64,000 nucleotides of DNA from Thysanoteuthis rhombus (GCA_963457665.1 OY735234.1:1625503-1689502); one strand, 5' to 3'; positions 22,357-32,869 are shown, counted from the stretch's first letter. Program-made: numbers and translations. Notes: generated by a model from the letters alone, not told the origin.

Positions 22357-23013
22357 CTGTAGATATTTCCATCTTGAAATTGTCCCATTTAATACTTATT
22401 GCACAAATCATGAAATGGAATTTTATTTTTTACTTTATTTTTATTTTCATTTTTTCTTTTTTTTTTATCAACTCATTTTTGTTTATTCAATTTTCAGAAA
22501 CCACTTATCGGATTGTCTCCTACAAAGATCCAATATCGGAAACGGTGTTTTGAAAGTTTGTCATCCCAAGATAGCTTACCAATTCCAAAAGAGCTCTGTT
22601 CCCTGCTGTCTGAGAAGGAATCTGGCAACGAGTCCGGCTACAGCTCTCAGAGCGCTAGCTACCTGAAATGTCAGCCCTTGGAGAAAGGAGTGGAGAATTT
22701 ACTGGATAGCTCCGAGCCGCTTGTTGACATTGAAAACTTGGAGATGAAGCCGAATGGCTCTTCTGAGGAATCGGGTAGCATCTCTTCTGAAAAAAAGATG
22801 CGCTTCTTACGGACTGCAACTGCACTTCAGCGTTCCGGCCTGATGGAGATTACCATCAAGACGGCGGATATTCTTAAGCAGAATCGTGTTGTGAACAGAG
22901 AAATTGAACGGCTGCACCAAGACACCCTGAAGTTCTTACAGAGTGTCATCAAAAACCCAGAAAATAAAATCTTTCAGGAAACAATAACAAAAAACTGTGA
23001 CAACCATTCGTGA
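16806..23013 (+). CDS. CIPC: CIPC-like protein (CLOCK-interacting pacemaker homologue), four coding exons, 265 aa
   Basis: Coding exons 16806-16923, 19377-19484, 19938-19993 and 22498-23013 have AG/GT borders and phases 1, 1 and 0, giving 94 + 171 codons and a TGA stop. The C-terminal residues 194-247 read as a basic amphipathic helix: MRFLRTATALQRSGLMEIT followed by IKTADILKQN and REIERLHQDTLKFLQ. Mammalian CIPC has RRFQNTLVVLHKSGLLEIT, LKTKELIRQN and ELDQLKEQTQLFIEA at its C-terminus, so the match covers about 50 residues without a gap. Residues 132-148 are Ser/Gly/Glu rich (ESGNESGYSS), like the DSGFSDGSS stretch near the N-terminus of vertebrate CIPC. Residues 9-12 (KKPK) could be a nuclear signal. 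Mammalian CIPC is about 400 aa, so this protein is shorter. In mammals CIPC binds CLOCK and represses CLOCK-BMAL1 transcription; the same role here is an inference. Start choice: first ATG of the exon, with stops upstream in that frame. Confidence 0.85.
17636..17985 (+). repeat. 430-bp dispersed repeat R1, + copy
   Basis: Starts GGTCTGGTTAGTCACTCAAT, then GTGATCAATGAACAAATTAC, TTCTCAACTTTTATTGGGCAA, a CCCCCC run, TTTTCAGCCCTCTAGCTCCA and GACAATTTTGGTTGATTG. The same order is seen at 39808 and 55276. It lies in intron 1 of the coding part of the CIPC-like gene. Confidence 0.55.
18131..18336. mobile_element. TACAGGTATACCT-type MITE, copy 1
   Basis: Contains TTGATTAGTGCAGTTAATTCG and ends CGAGGTATTCCTGTA. 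It matches 58370-58545 along its length. The end, on the other strand TACAGGAATACCTCG, mirrors the family start CAGGTATACCTTG, giving inverted ends next to TA. Confidence 0.45.
18345..18500 (+). repeat. dispersed repeat R4, copy 2
   Basis: CAATGATCTGACTTTTGTGT, AACACTGCAAAAATGACACC and GGCCACCAGTTTCCAAGTGA align with 9515-9680. It directly follows the MITE at 18131-18336. Confidence 0.4.
18758..18860 (+). repeat. SINE family 1, tRNA-derived head
   Basis: TTGGTTCAGTGGGTAAGAGTGC (A-box-like) and GATTTCAAATCATGG (B-box-like) are spaced as in a tRNA gene, preceded by ATAAGACTTGTCAG. No acceptor stem pairs, so this is a SINE head, not a tRNA. Confidence 0.55.
18921..19063 (+). repeat. SINE family 1, second copy directly after the first
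   Basis: Repeats ATAAGACTTGTCAATTCAGC..., then CCCTAAATTTGGCGGGGATT and GTTCTTGTT, then a tail. Head and conserved 3' domain are both present but shortened. It lies in intron 1 of the coding part of the CIPC-like gene. Confidence 0.5.
19377..19484 (+). CDS. CIPC: CIPC-like coding exon 2
   Basis: 108 bases between a TCTCTTTTCAG acceptor and a GTAAAT donor. It enters and leaves in phase 1 and adds 36 residues (starting IPQITQCKDL) rich in Ser and Thr. No domain is recognised in it. A partial SINE head lies just upstream at 19203-19235. Confidence 0.75.
19938..19993 (+). CDS. CIPC: CIPC-like coding exon 3 (56-base microexon, acidic serine patch)
   Basis: It lies between a pyrimidine-rich ...TTGGAACAG acceptor and a GTGAGT donor. 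The split codon from exon 2 gives Glu, and the exon reads ETESSDDDKSKSNTDPMVS. The SSDDD run is a typical casein kinase 2 type phosphorylation context. It ends in phase 0, matching exon 4. It is too short to stand alone; support comes from frame continuity and splice signals. Confidence 0.7.
20454..20935 (+). repeat. 145-bp tandem repeat, about 3.3 units
   Basis: Units start at 20454, 20599, 20744 and 20882 (periods 145, 145, 138). Shared landmarks are GGCTGCAAATTTGTGTACAA, GGGTAACTTGAC, AGGATAGGTGGTG, GACCTCTGGTGACC, AAAGGTCA and TTTTGGCATTTTCAAATATA. Units have diverged by substitution and small gaps. It lies inside the CIPC-like intron 3 and is followed by (TG)n and (TA)n. Confidence 0.65.
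21066..21139. repeat. (TA)n then (TG)n microsatellite in CIPC-like intron 3
   Basis: About 64 bases of TA followed by TGTGTGTG. It lies between the 145-bp tandem repeat and the R1 array. Confidence 0.85.
21190..22233 (-). repeat. three back-to-back - strand copies of repeat R1
   Basis: Copies at about 21190-21420, 21480-21804 and 21838-22233 all run on the - strand. Each ends (at its high coordinate) with the R1 start, seen on the + strand as TGACTAACCAG, GACTAACCAGACC and GACTAACGAG. Each contains the complements of TGATCAATGAATAAGTTACTTCTC and TTTAGCATAAA. (TA)n separates the first and second. The array lies in the last intron of the CIPC-like gene and is probably a local tandem duplication. 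Confidence 0.55.
21434..21475. repeat. (TA)n between R1 copies
   Basis: Pure TA run separating the first and second R1 copies. Confidence 0.8.
22319..22354. repeat. (TA)n microsatellite
   Basis: Pure TA run about 145 bases upstream of the last CIPC-like exon. Confidence 0.8.
22498..23013 (+). CDS. CIPC: CIPC-like last coding exon with the conserved C-terminal helix
   Basis: A long pyrimidine tract ending TTTTCAG at 22497 leads into 171 codons and TGA. This exon holds nearly all the recognisable homology: the ESGNESGYSS motif and the C-terminal helix with the SGLMEIT core and conserved KT and QN positions. Its base composition is clearly more GC-rich and codon-like than the flanking introns. 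The homology lies entirely within one exon. Confidence 0.88.
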   Translation, partial: KPLIGLSPTKIQYRKRCFESLSSQDSLPIPKELCSLLSEKESGNESGYSSQSASYLKCQPLEKGVENLLDSSEPLVDIENLEMKPNGSSEESGSISSEKKMRFLRTATALQRSGLMEITIKTADILKQNRVVNREIERLHQDTLKFLQSVIKNPENKIFQETITKNCDNHS

Positions 23014-24500
23014 AAAACGACAAAAATGAAAGAATTTTCTGCTTTATTTCTATGACGATCACTGAGGGATTGACCCATATCAATGTCTGTTTCATTCCAA
23101 AATATTATTTCTCCACCTTGCAACAACTCTGATTATGAGTAATCTACAGACAACAAAGGGTCAATTATATAATGAGGCACTACCCAAAATTTGGGGAATT
23201 TGAACAACATGTGCAAGCCATCTTCTGCCATCACTACACTTTGTGAACAGTACCCTTTATAAGCCTGCGTGCGAATAGTAGGCAAAGGTACTACTCCAAA
23301 GGAGATGATGAGAATTAGGTGTTTTAGAAAGTAATTTTCTTCATGGTTAAATTTCCTAAACTTCTAGGTAGCACCTTGTGTGTACTCACACATATGTATA
23401 TTTTTGTTATTCATTTCTTTTTTTTTCTTTTGTTTAAACATTACCATTCTGTTCAAAGATCATTTCTCAAGCACAATTTTTTTTTGAGCACATTTTCAAA
23501 AAACATTTTTATTTCCTTCTAAAGATTCTTCTCGGTTTATTTTAGGTTTAGCAGTGGTTCCACTGACATAACTTGCTTTCCTAAGGTACACCTTGTCGAC
23601 CATTTAGGATCTCACCGATTCAAAAGAGGAGACTACTACAGAAATGTACTGGATTTCAACCTCTTACATCAAAAATTTCATTCAAATCTATAAACTAGTT
23701 TTTGAGTTAAGGAGAATTGAGTGCTCAATGCCTAGCTGGTACTAGTGACTTAGAGCATCTTCATACTTATTGAGTTGCCAATAGAATGATTCGACCTTTT
23801 TATCTTCAGGATAATCCTGACTTTGTATCTGGTCATTCTTTCTCTGATAGAGAAATTGCTATTCTTTCCAATGCGTCTTGATTTTTGCAGATAATACGGT
23901 AATTCATTTCCGAACCTCTGTTTCTCCAGGTAAATCTAAGCAATCAAGATAAATTTCCTGCAGCTCCTCCAAAATTCAACAGGGACCTATTTTGTTGCAT
24001 GTGTCTTGAATGCCTTGCATAGATATTTCATCAACATCATTTTTGAAGTAAGAGATTTATTTTGATCCATTTACTGTAGAAAGGTTGTTTAGCCCATTCT
24101 CACTCAAAATATTCATTAATAGGAAAATACAATTCTGATCACTTTTTTCTTTTGACCCTATATTTCCAGGCTAAGTTTCACTTCTCTTCTAATTTTTCTT
24201 CATCTCTGGATCAAGACAATCATATCCACATGAACTACATTTCAAGCTGGTTCTAATGTCTGAGACCTTGTATTTCCAAATTATTTTATGCATTTTCTAC
24301 AAGAAATGAATGAATTTGATTACATAAATCAAATCCAAGAGTGCTCCTTACTTTCTTCTTCGATGTCCAGTCTTGGATGTCCCCAGATACCAAAGATAGC
24401 GCCAAATTATCTTCAGATCAATCCAACAGCACTGAAATTTTATCCATTGAAAATGATCTTCAGAATAAATAGCTTGTTTGGGATCGATTACAAAAAGAGG
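23014..24500 (+). other. probable 3' untranslated region of the CIPC-like gene
   Basis: AT-rich sequence with no gene. The first canonical AATAAA after the stop is at 24464-24469 and is followed by T/G-rich sequence; this would give a 3' UTR of about 1.45 kb. A 75-codon open frame at 24288 has no recognisable features and is taken as chance. Only a transcript would fix the true end. Confidence 0.35.
24464..24469 (+). terminator. candidate polyadenylation signal AATAAA
   Basis: First exact AATAAA downstream of the CIPC-like stop, followed about 10 bases later by TTGTTTGGG. A (TA)n tract starts 50 bases further on. Position-based inference only. Confidence 0.25.
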
Positions 24501-24511
24501 TGCAACCACTG

Positions 24512-24517
<6 letters not shown>

Positions 24518-24553
<36 letters not shown>

Positions 24554-24560
24554 TTTTTCT
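24518..24560. repeat. (TA)n plus poly(T)
   Basis: TA run then a T run, just downstream of the candidate poly(A) signal. Confidence 0.8.
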
Positions 24561-27500
24561 TTCTTTTCTGCACTTTTTCTTATAAGTGGATTTATATTAA
24601 ATATTCTCTTTAGTTTTTTAACCTCCTCTCTTGAATTCTGGGTGACAAATTTTGCCAATTTTATTAATTAACAATTTATTCATTCTCTCGGCTAAATGAT
24701 GAGGTTAAGGATAACCATATTTTCTTCAGGTTATAATGTTCTTTACTACATTAATTATAGAATGTTATTTCAATTTAGTGGGTTGTCAATATAGTGAACA
24801 AAACACAAGGCTATAATGGCTCCATCTATTGACCAAAAAGTCTAATTTCGATTCACACTGTTGTGCGTATTCCATGACTGGGAGGTTTAACAGATTCATT
24901 CCTTATGGACTTTTATAGCTCGACTACACGTATAACAACTTGAATTTTTTTTACCGACCCACTTTGTCAAGTATGAATTTTCTATCCTTATTACTAAATC
25001 CATTTCCTTTTCTTTTTTTTGCGTTCACACTTTCCTAATGTTTTCAACATTTTTTCTTTATTCATATTTTAAAAACATTTTCATTTTCTCAAGACATTTT
25101 CATATTTGCTGGATTTACGATAATTTAATCACTAATTGTCTTGACTTTTTTTTTTTTTGTTATTGTTACTTTTAGTGTCTCGAAATCATGTGATCACTTA
25201 AATACCGAGGAAAGTAATGAATTGTAAATTTCCACACACTTGCTCACTCAATGTTAAAAACCATTTTAATATCAAGTGAGCAAGTCTATGGATTACCCAA
25301 TTCGTGCACCATTTTTATCATCGATTGGGTTGGACAATTATCATTCCCTCACTGGATGATTTCTCGACACTAAACGTAATAACCTTTTCTTTTTTTTTTT
25401 TTTTTTTCCTCTTTCATTTTTGTATGGACAAACTTACTACTTCCAGTTATTCTGTTTAAATAGCAGAAATGTCTTCATTTTTGTGCTGAAAATTTATTCC
25501 TTTTATATGTTATTTTCATTTTTCTAATTTATTTGTGCAAAGTAAGATTCGTAATTATTATACAGACCTTCTCATTAGAGTATCTTTAAATTAATTATTG
25601 TAATGTTTTGTGCCCATTCTTGTCTACATGTCTTTGTAAGAAAGAAAAACAGACTTTTTATCCATTTGCTCAGTAACATTTCTACGAATTCAATCATATC
25701 TAAACCCTTGCATTTATATCATTCTTTTACATGGCTCTAAAACAATTCTCCCTAAAGTACAATTTCCCTCTGAAGATAATTACCCCCAAGGGTATTTGTT
25801 GCAAAGGATATGAGAAATTAATACACCTCTTCGTATTACTCTAAACCTAACCTTTTTCCATGAATATTGTCTCTAGATAGGGTGGGGGTTTAATTGTCCT
25901 CAGAGGGAAATTATTCTTCTGGGGCAATTGTCCTAACACCTTACATGTTATTGGTACCTTTCTTTCTACCCAACATGGCTAACTACATGAAATCTTCAAG
26001 AAAACATAACCAAAAATAAACTGCTGACCATATTTTTTTCTTTTGTCTCTTGAAATTTGATCAAATCTTATTCTCTTGTGCTATTTATTCTTGAAAACTG
26101 CTGTCCACAAGAATTGGAATGATAAAATATCAACTTTTTCACAGGAAAAGAGAAGTAAACGGAGAAAAAAAAAAAAAAAAAATATAGGAACCCAATACTG
26201 AAATTATTCTTAAATTTTCTTTTGCAGATGAAGACTTGTTAGTACATACATCTAGGTAATTTCTTGGTAAAGAGTTTGATTTTAACAATTTTGGAAAGTT
26301 TTATTGTTCTGCGTTTCATTCCTAGAAATCTTGGGATAAAAAATGAAAGGGAAATTTGTTTTTTTCTTTGAAAGACTTCAAATCATTTGTTCTCAAATCA
26401 AAAAAATATAGAGTGAAAAAAAATAGTGCATATATTAAATGAATTTTGGAATACTAAACATCATTGAAACCTTGAGATAAGAAAACAGTTTTGAATAATA
26501 AAGCATTTATGAATGTATGAAAACTCTTGACATATTCCAGTTTGCTTATTTTCGAATTAAAGTAAAAATAAGATTTATTGGATAAAACTAAATGAAAAAA
26601 CACAGAATTTATCTTTCCTCAGTTTGGGAAACACAATTGTCCTTTGGAGTAGACTAAAGCCGTTTTCTTATTCCAAAGATTTACTTCTTACATTTTGGTT
26701 TCCATTTTAGTGACTCCAGAATCCATGTTTTGCAAATGGATTTGAATCGAGTGAATTAATACACCTGAAATTTACCATTTTGGGGGGGAACCAAAACTTT
26801 TGGGAATTGCTAATCCGGGTTGGGGAATGTTAATTTCACAAATCAGTTTGGTTAAACGTGAAGGCATAGACAAACAGTGAAAACTTTAGACCGCTGAACT
26901 TGGTGAGGATTGTTGTTACGGTTGAAAAACAAACTCAACTCCAGACTTGGACTAAAGTTTAACAAAAATTCATTGTCCAGATTCTTGTCTGTCAATACAA
27001 ACTGTGACTGATTATCTACCATAAGGAATTGTAGACTTACCCCTTACCCCACCCTTTTGTTGAATAGATTAAAGTGACATGTAGTCATGTTAGATAGCTT
27101 GAATTATTGTCTAATGTACCATACGCACATATGATATAAGCTAAAGTATTGATATATCATGCCAAAAACTCACATGTACCCTTAAACCATTTTTCCCCCT
27201 TCTCAGATCCACCCTATTCTGGGCTCCGACACTTGACCCTTATCAATCTAATGGTTAATCTTCCACTGAATACAAAGTAAATTTGTTTATTTAATGACTT
27301 TGTAACTATTGTTCCCAAAGTATTGGTATATATAGTGTACAATTTTAGTGTATCTATCTAATTCTTGTCTACCCATAGAAAAATTAAAGGTATTGTAAAA
27401 ATATTTAAAAAAAAAAAGACTGAAAACAGTTGCAGATATATGGAAAAAATACAGCTTATATGTGATTCCTTTTTCAGTCATTTTAATTAATGTAATCACA

Positions 27501-27580
27501 ATTTTGTCTTTTATAATAATATAGCCAGAGAAGAGGTGGAAAAATCTGGTATGGCAGATCATAGTGAGAAGGGTCACTTA
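24560..27580. other. gene-free AT-rich stretch
   Basis: Only the SINE fragment at 26876 and homopolymer runs are recognised. A short direct duplication of GAGCAAGT/TTGCTCACTCAATG-like sequence near 25240-25280 is within chance. Confidence 0.4.
26876..26971 (+). repeat. SINE family 1, 3' part
   Basis: CGCTGAACTTGGTGAGGATT, GTTGTTACGGTTG, CAAACTCAACTCCAGACTTGG and AGTTTAACAAAAA follow the same order as in the full copy at 60583-60829. Confidence 0.45.
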
Positions 27581-27591
27581 TGGGTATTTAT

Positions 27592-27692
27592 GTAGCTTGG
27601 TCAAGTGAGGTGCACCCTATAAGGATCAAACTCACTACTGTAGTAAATGGTCTGCAAAACAAACTTGTTAACCATTGTGCTATGCAAACTTT
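27592..27692 (-). repeat. tRNA-derived SINE head, family 3
   Basis: The - strand reads TAGCACAATGGTTAACAAG (A-box-like), then GTGAGTTTGATCCTTATAGG (B-box-like) about 30 bases on. A short similar piece is at 19203-19235. Not a functional tRNA. Confidence 0.45.
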
Positions 27693-28639
27693 GAGGAAAA
27701 AAATAAATATCGACAAAAATTGAATATTTGAAAATGAAATGAGTGGAGTTTGCCTTCTTTCGTCACGATTCCAAGAGTTGTTTAGACTGTTGCACACAAC
27801 TTTTTTTTTTCTTATCCGAATTTTATTAGATGAGATGTTTATTGTGCCAGAGCAACTAGTCATACGATGGTGTATTAATATTGGGAGTATACTTTTGCCA
27901 TTGTGGGTAACATCAGGTTTTATTTTTGGTCATCCATACTTCAGTTGCTCTTATGAAACAATCATAAGGCTTTCACTTAATATCTATTTGAACTTCGAAT
28001 TGAGTTGAGAGGTGATAGACACCTGAGTAAACAAAAGTATTTTTCATTATATTTTTAGAAAAAGTCTTTTTTTTTTTCTTTTTTTTTAATTAAAAATTTT
28101 TTTTTTTTAATCCCATTAAGTAATCATCAATTTAACAAATTTTCATCAAATCCTATACTTTTATAATGGATACTTTATTTTTGGAACTTTTTCAATTAAT
28201 AGTTTAAATTTTTCTGTCAGCAGAAAGACAATTATAGAGTGATCAGTAATTTTGGATGGGAAAAAATTGACTTTTTATAAACCGTCTAAAACCTGCTTTA
28301 AGGATGCAGATGTAATTTCTATTTTCTTACAACAAAATTCATGCAATTTAGAAAAAAACTTTTTTCCCAACTTTAGAAATATTTAAATTATTGCAACACA
28401 TTTTAAAACTTTCATAAAAGTCTGATTATTGTTACAATATATAATGTTTTTGGTAGCGACATAGTTAAGATGAGCAAATTATAAATTATACTTATTTTGG
28501 GGTTATGTATGCGTTTTTAGATATGAACACAAATTGAATAACATGTTTTTTACATTACAAAGCAACAGAACGAGGCTTTTAGATAAGTTTTAGGGGAGTG
28601 GAAGAAGACTAACAAATTTCTTTATCTTTGTTGTTAAAC

Positions 28640-28815
28640 CAATGACGTATAATCATTCTTTTGTTATTAGCTCAACCTTTCAGCTGATCCATTCAATGGC
28701 CTTCTTCAGCAGTACAATCTGTGTGGAAAGAGTCGCTCTTCCTAAGTAATACACCCAAAGAAGGCCATAGAAAAAATCAATAAAAACAAATGTTCAATAG
28801 TCCATACAACTCTTG
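28640..28815 (-). repeat. repeat related to the 38542 element
   Basis: On the - strand CAGATTGTACTGCTGAAGAA... then ATGGATCAGCTGAAAGGTTG parallels the interior of 38542-38750. ACAACTCTTGGAAAT at about 28806 matches its right end. The CTGAAGAAGGCC...GCTGAAAGGTTGAGC arrangement recalls the ends of Penelope-like elements, but this is only a resemblance. Confidence 0.4.
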
Positions 28816-28819
28816 GAAA

Positions 28820-30300
28820 TACTCTTCAGCTTCAATTCAAAAAAGGAATTTCAAAGTAAAACCCAGTGTTTCTAGAAGTGGACAGTATCATACAAAGAGT
28901 ATTGGAGCATTCTGAAGGCTGCTATGAAATGCTAGATAACTGAAACATTTAACATTATTATAAAGATTTATTGTCTTTATATTGTGTGTGGGGATAATAG
29001 CTGTTTCCTAGATGTGGCAAGTAATAGTCGAAGACGGGATTTTGTCTTCTTTGACATCACTGGAGATATGGAAGGAGGAAGGGAGACGTACAAAGAGAAT
29101 GTGTGCTAAGTATGAACATAGATGCAGCGATGAAACAAAGTAAAAAGAACACATACAAGTATCTGGATGGACAAATACAATGTACATTTAATACAGGAAC
29201 ATTAATGACAAATAACAAATGAAATACATGTAATGATAACCTTGATATAATCGATGGTGAAAAGGGATGAGAGGAGTTGGTGAAAGGTGGGAGTTTTGTT
29301 GTCATTGATAGTACAAGCGTTGGAGTCGAAGCGAAGATGTCTGAAGTGCTTTTTTAATTCCATATGGTTTGCAGCGTACCAAGGAATGATTATATGGACC
29401 AGGTTCAATATGTGTGCCAAACTGCCAAGTTACGTATGTGACTTGGTGGTTATTCTCTGATGCTGGTAAACGTCTGACCAAGAGAGACAGAATGCAAAGT
29501 TTTATCGATGCGTATTTCCTGAAGTAAAGAGAATTAAGAGAGATCATTGTGACTTGGATAGTAAAAAGCATTGCCATTTCATTCATGAGAGTAAGAGGTG
29601 TATACGCATTTGGAGCACGTGGTGAGGACACGATTGAGTATCTGTGTAGCTGTGCGTATTTGAGGTGCCTCAACATTGGTGAAGTAAAATGGGCAAATAC
29701 AGAGATAAGTCATGGTGGAAAAATGGTTAGCATCGGATCAGCTGGGAGGTCAACGAAATGATACCGATCTTAGAGAGGGAGAAAGAGTAGCCAGCAACAA
29801 GAGCCAGGGCCAAAAGGCATAACCAGCTGGAGGTGCTGGTGCCAATGAGTATTTGATCATGTGCATCCAGGGCTTTTATAGGGGTCGCGTAGGAAATAAC
29901 GTTTTCGATATCTAGCTAAAAGAAGGGTTTTGTATCTAATTCCCAAGTATAAGGGGCGCTATACTATGATGGCTTCACCACCAGCTGGAGTTTCTCAGAG
30001 TAAGAATTGTGTTACCTTGATAAAGCAATGACTATGATTACCATACTTTAGTGCATGAAAACATATGATCATGTACAAAAGCATTTTGCTCCAACGTTGG
30101 TAAATGAGTCAACTGGTTTTAGTTTCTAATTATCTATCTTTATCATTCATTAGTTTGTTTGTGACTTAAAACTGTATCTCTCCACAATTATAAACTCATA
30201 TTTACCTTGTTTTTTGAAAAAAAGTTTGTTTTAAATTGAGGTTCAATGTTTTTAATTTTGAGCTAAAAAAAATTGTATCGGTGAGTTTGTATTAGAATAA
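28820..30300. other. unassigned, moderately GC-richer stretch
   Basis: Frames of 124 codons (- strand, 29676-29302) and 70 codons (+ strand, 29549-29761) overlap here. The composition is more balanced than its flanks, which suggests an old inserted element or pseudogene. No family was recognised. Confidence 0.25.
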
Positions 30301-30464
30301 CCCATTATCTTTCCCAATGAAGAAAAATCACTTTGTGTGTCGTTCAAGATATGAAGTCACATACTTAATGGACAATATCTTACAGAGTGGCATAACAGTT
30401 ACAAGAATGGGAAATGAAATCTGTGAATTGAGTTTCATCCAAGGCTATATATACATTCCCTTTC

Positions 30465-30620
30465 ACACTACTTCCCTAAGAAAAGGCAGGAGTCTACTTC
30501 TCCCCATGTTATTAGCCCTATAAGGTAGTCCATCTAAGAGAAGGTTACTCTGACAGAAAAAACCTACAGCTTCACAGTAACCATAGTTGGTCCCAAGCTT
30601 GGCTAAAGGAGGAGGGTTTT
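30465..30620 (+). repeat. possible SINE family 2 body fragment
   Basis: CTAAGAAAAGGCAGGAGTCTA and CTCCCCATGTTATTAGCCC resemble the AAAGGCAT..CTACC..CCAATAAG..TTAG block of family 2. The rest is diverged. Confidence 0.3.
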
Positions 30621-32639
30621 GTGTGGGGCTATCAACTCCATTGTTTTTCATATCAGGAACACTAGTCTCTCAGTTTTGTGTTTTCGATATCCAGTTTGTG
30701 AATTATATTTTTTTGATTGATTTAGTGTGTTGGCATTTTCGAATTCTTAGTTTCTGTTTGTAATGCTTTTCTTTCATAATGATTTAAATCTTGAAACAGG
30801 AAATCTAGTTTCTAGTCAATCACTGTGTAAATGAATGAAAATAATGTAAAAGCAAATAACCACAGCCAACATACATTTTTTAACTTCTCTTCTGTTACAA
30901 GTTTGTGTATTTCCATTCAAGACCAAGGATGAGTTATCTCACCTTCATTTTTTTGTTTGGGCACAGAGGCATACAAAGGGAGAGAGCAGCTGTTCTTAGT
31001 TAGCAAATTTCTTCCCTTATTCAGCCTGCACACCCACTTTCTTGGCAAATTAGAGGCCTACAGTTACTTTGTTGGTAAATTAGATGCCTGCCCCCCCCCA
31101 TTTTTGGGTGTGCTTTCGTTTGAGCAAAATTGAGCGTTAAGTAAATTTGTCTCACAGACCATTATAACTGTAGAAAGTGATTTATCTGACCAAACTTAGT
31201 AAAGGAATGACACATGTAGGTGGAATTGTTAGTAGTCTAATATCACAAACCATTACTACTGCATTCATTTCAACCCTAATTAGTTGCCCAACATCGAACT
31301 AAGATGATTCCAAAAGTGTGTGCTGTGGTACCCCTCAGTATAAGAAAAAATGAAAGAGGGGGAAGAGTTTTAGAGAAAAACAGCATTTAGCACATTTACG
31401 GCCACATCTAGTGACATATTGTGCATTGCCTTTGACTAAAATGTGCATATATCCCATGAATTTGACACAGTGTGGTACCATATGATACTACAGAGAAAAA
31501 AATAAAGTTAGTGCTGAAGAGACATACTTGTTGCATTCTTCATAGTTTAATAGATTTGATTTTACCAAGGAGTCATATGTAGCAATTTCTAATGGTAGTC
31601 TGACAAAAACTTAGAAAGCATTTCATAAAGGTTCAAATATTAGCAAAGAATGTGTTAAAATAAATGATACACTACTTATTACAAAAAACTTCATTGTATG
31701 TGTCTTTGAAGACTGTTTGATAATGCATTTTTCTTTCAGCAAGTACGAAAAGCCTCATATTTTTATATGGTAGATTAAAGGGATCAAATCCCAATATCTA
31801 TGATATAAAGATTCCCGTTACCTGATAGAAAAGAAAATCAACCATGAACAACCTGAGAATAAGGATTTGTTCTGATTAAATGGTCTTAATTCTTTTGACA
31901 GTCACAGCTGAATCAAATGTCCAAAGTCTGTTCTGAACAATTTGGCCCCAGGAGGCTGGAAACGGAAATTTTGACAATACCAACATGCTGAAACTTTTTT
32001 TTCTGGATCAGTTAGATGCACTGCTTATGAATTTAGACAATTGCTTTAGTCAACCAAAAGAAAAAAATGTCATTAGAGCCTTCTGTAGGCTGAAAAAAGA
32101 AATTGTCAGTACAACAGTTTGTTCAAAATATTCAACTTATTCTTCATTAAAAGAAGGTTCCAGCATTTCCTCAAACAAAACTCCGGAGAGGTAAAAATAA
32201 AAGAATTAATGTGTGCACAAAAGATTTAAAATCCTGCGGATAGCTTACTGAGTTTTTATTGAAAAATTATTGATCTACTGTGTCAAATTCAAAGTGCGCA
32301 CATACTTTTGTCACTGAAAAAAAAATTGCAAAAGATTTTTTGCACACACTAACGATTAAAAATCAAAGGGAATGTTGGTAAACAAATAGACCCTAATGGG
32401 TGCTCCCCTGTTATGGCCTTTTGTCAATCCAAGCTGAACGAAAAATCTAATAGCAAGTAGAATCATCAAATAATTGACCCATAGCACAAAAGTGAGACTA
32501 TGTGGTTTAACTTTGACCTGTGATAGAAATGGGATTTTGGAACCAGGGTAAGGCTGTATTTATGATTAATGCTCAGGGATCATAAAGGGGTCCTATTTAT
32601 TTACTCTCCCATCAGAGCAAAATGTGACAAGGTCGGGGC
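30621..32639. other. no supported gene
   Basis: AT-rich. One + strand frame at 31985-32194 has splice-like borders and is discussed as a finding, but is not called a gene. Confidence 0.3.
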
Positions 32640-32821
32640 TTTAAGTGGGGGAAAAAAAGGGGACACCCATCCAAAAATGGCTCCAGTTGACACGACTTTC
32701 GTTTGCTAAGCAACCAAAGCAACCGCAGTCACAGAAGCATCAGGCTCGAGCCCGACCTGTTCCGTTGAGTGCCATTGAACAGTGCTGCCCTAGGACGCTG
32801 TATCCTCCGCAGCTGGGCTGA

Positions 32822-32869
32822 GTAATAAAAAGGGAACCCGAAGGTTCCCAATGTGCATAGCAATGCACA
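32822..32869 (-). ncRNA. tandem perfect hairpins plus T-run (structured RNA 3' end or Pol III terminator-like)
   Basis: On the - strand TGTGCAT-TGCT-ATGCACA (32869-32852) is followed two bases later by GGGAACC-TTCG-GGTTCCC (32849-32832) and then TTTTT. The second hairpin has a C(UUCG)G loop, an unusually stable RNA tetraloop. Two perfect 7-bp stems followed by T5 are what the 3' end of a short structured Pol III transcript would look like. Confidence 0.35.

Noticed and set aside
23014-27000. Search for additional CIPC-like exons downstream of the stop
   Set aside because: The stop codon follows the conserved helix closely, as in vertebrate proteins with a short C-terminal extension, and no in-frame exon with splice sites was found.
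29302-29676. 124-codon - strand frame
   Set aside because: No recognisable motif, and it overlaps a + strand frame of similar quality; not called as a gene.
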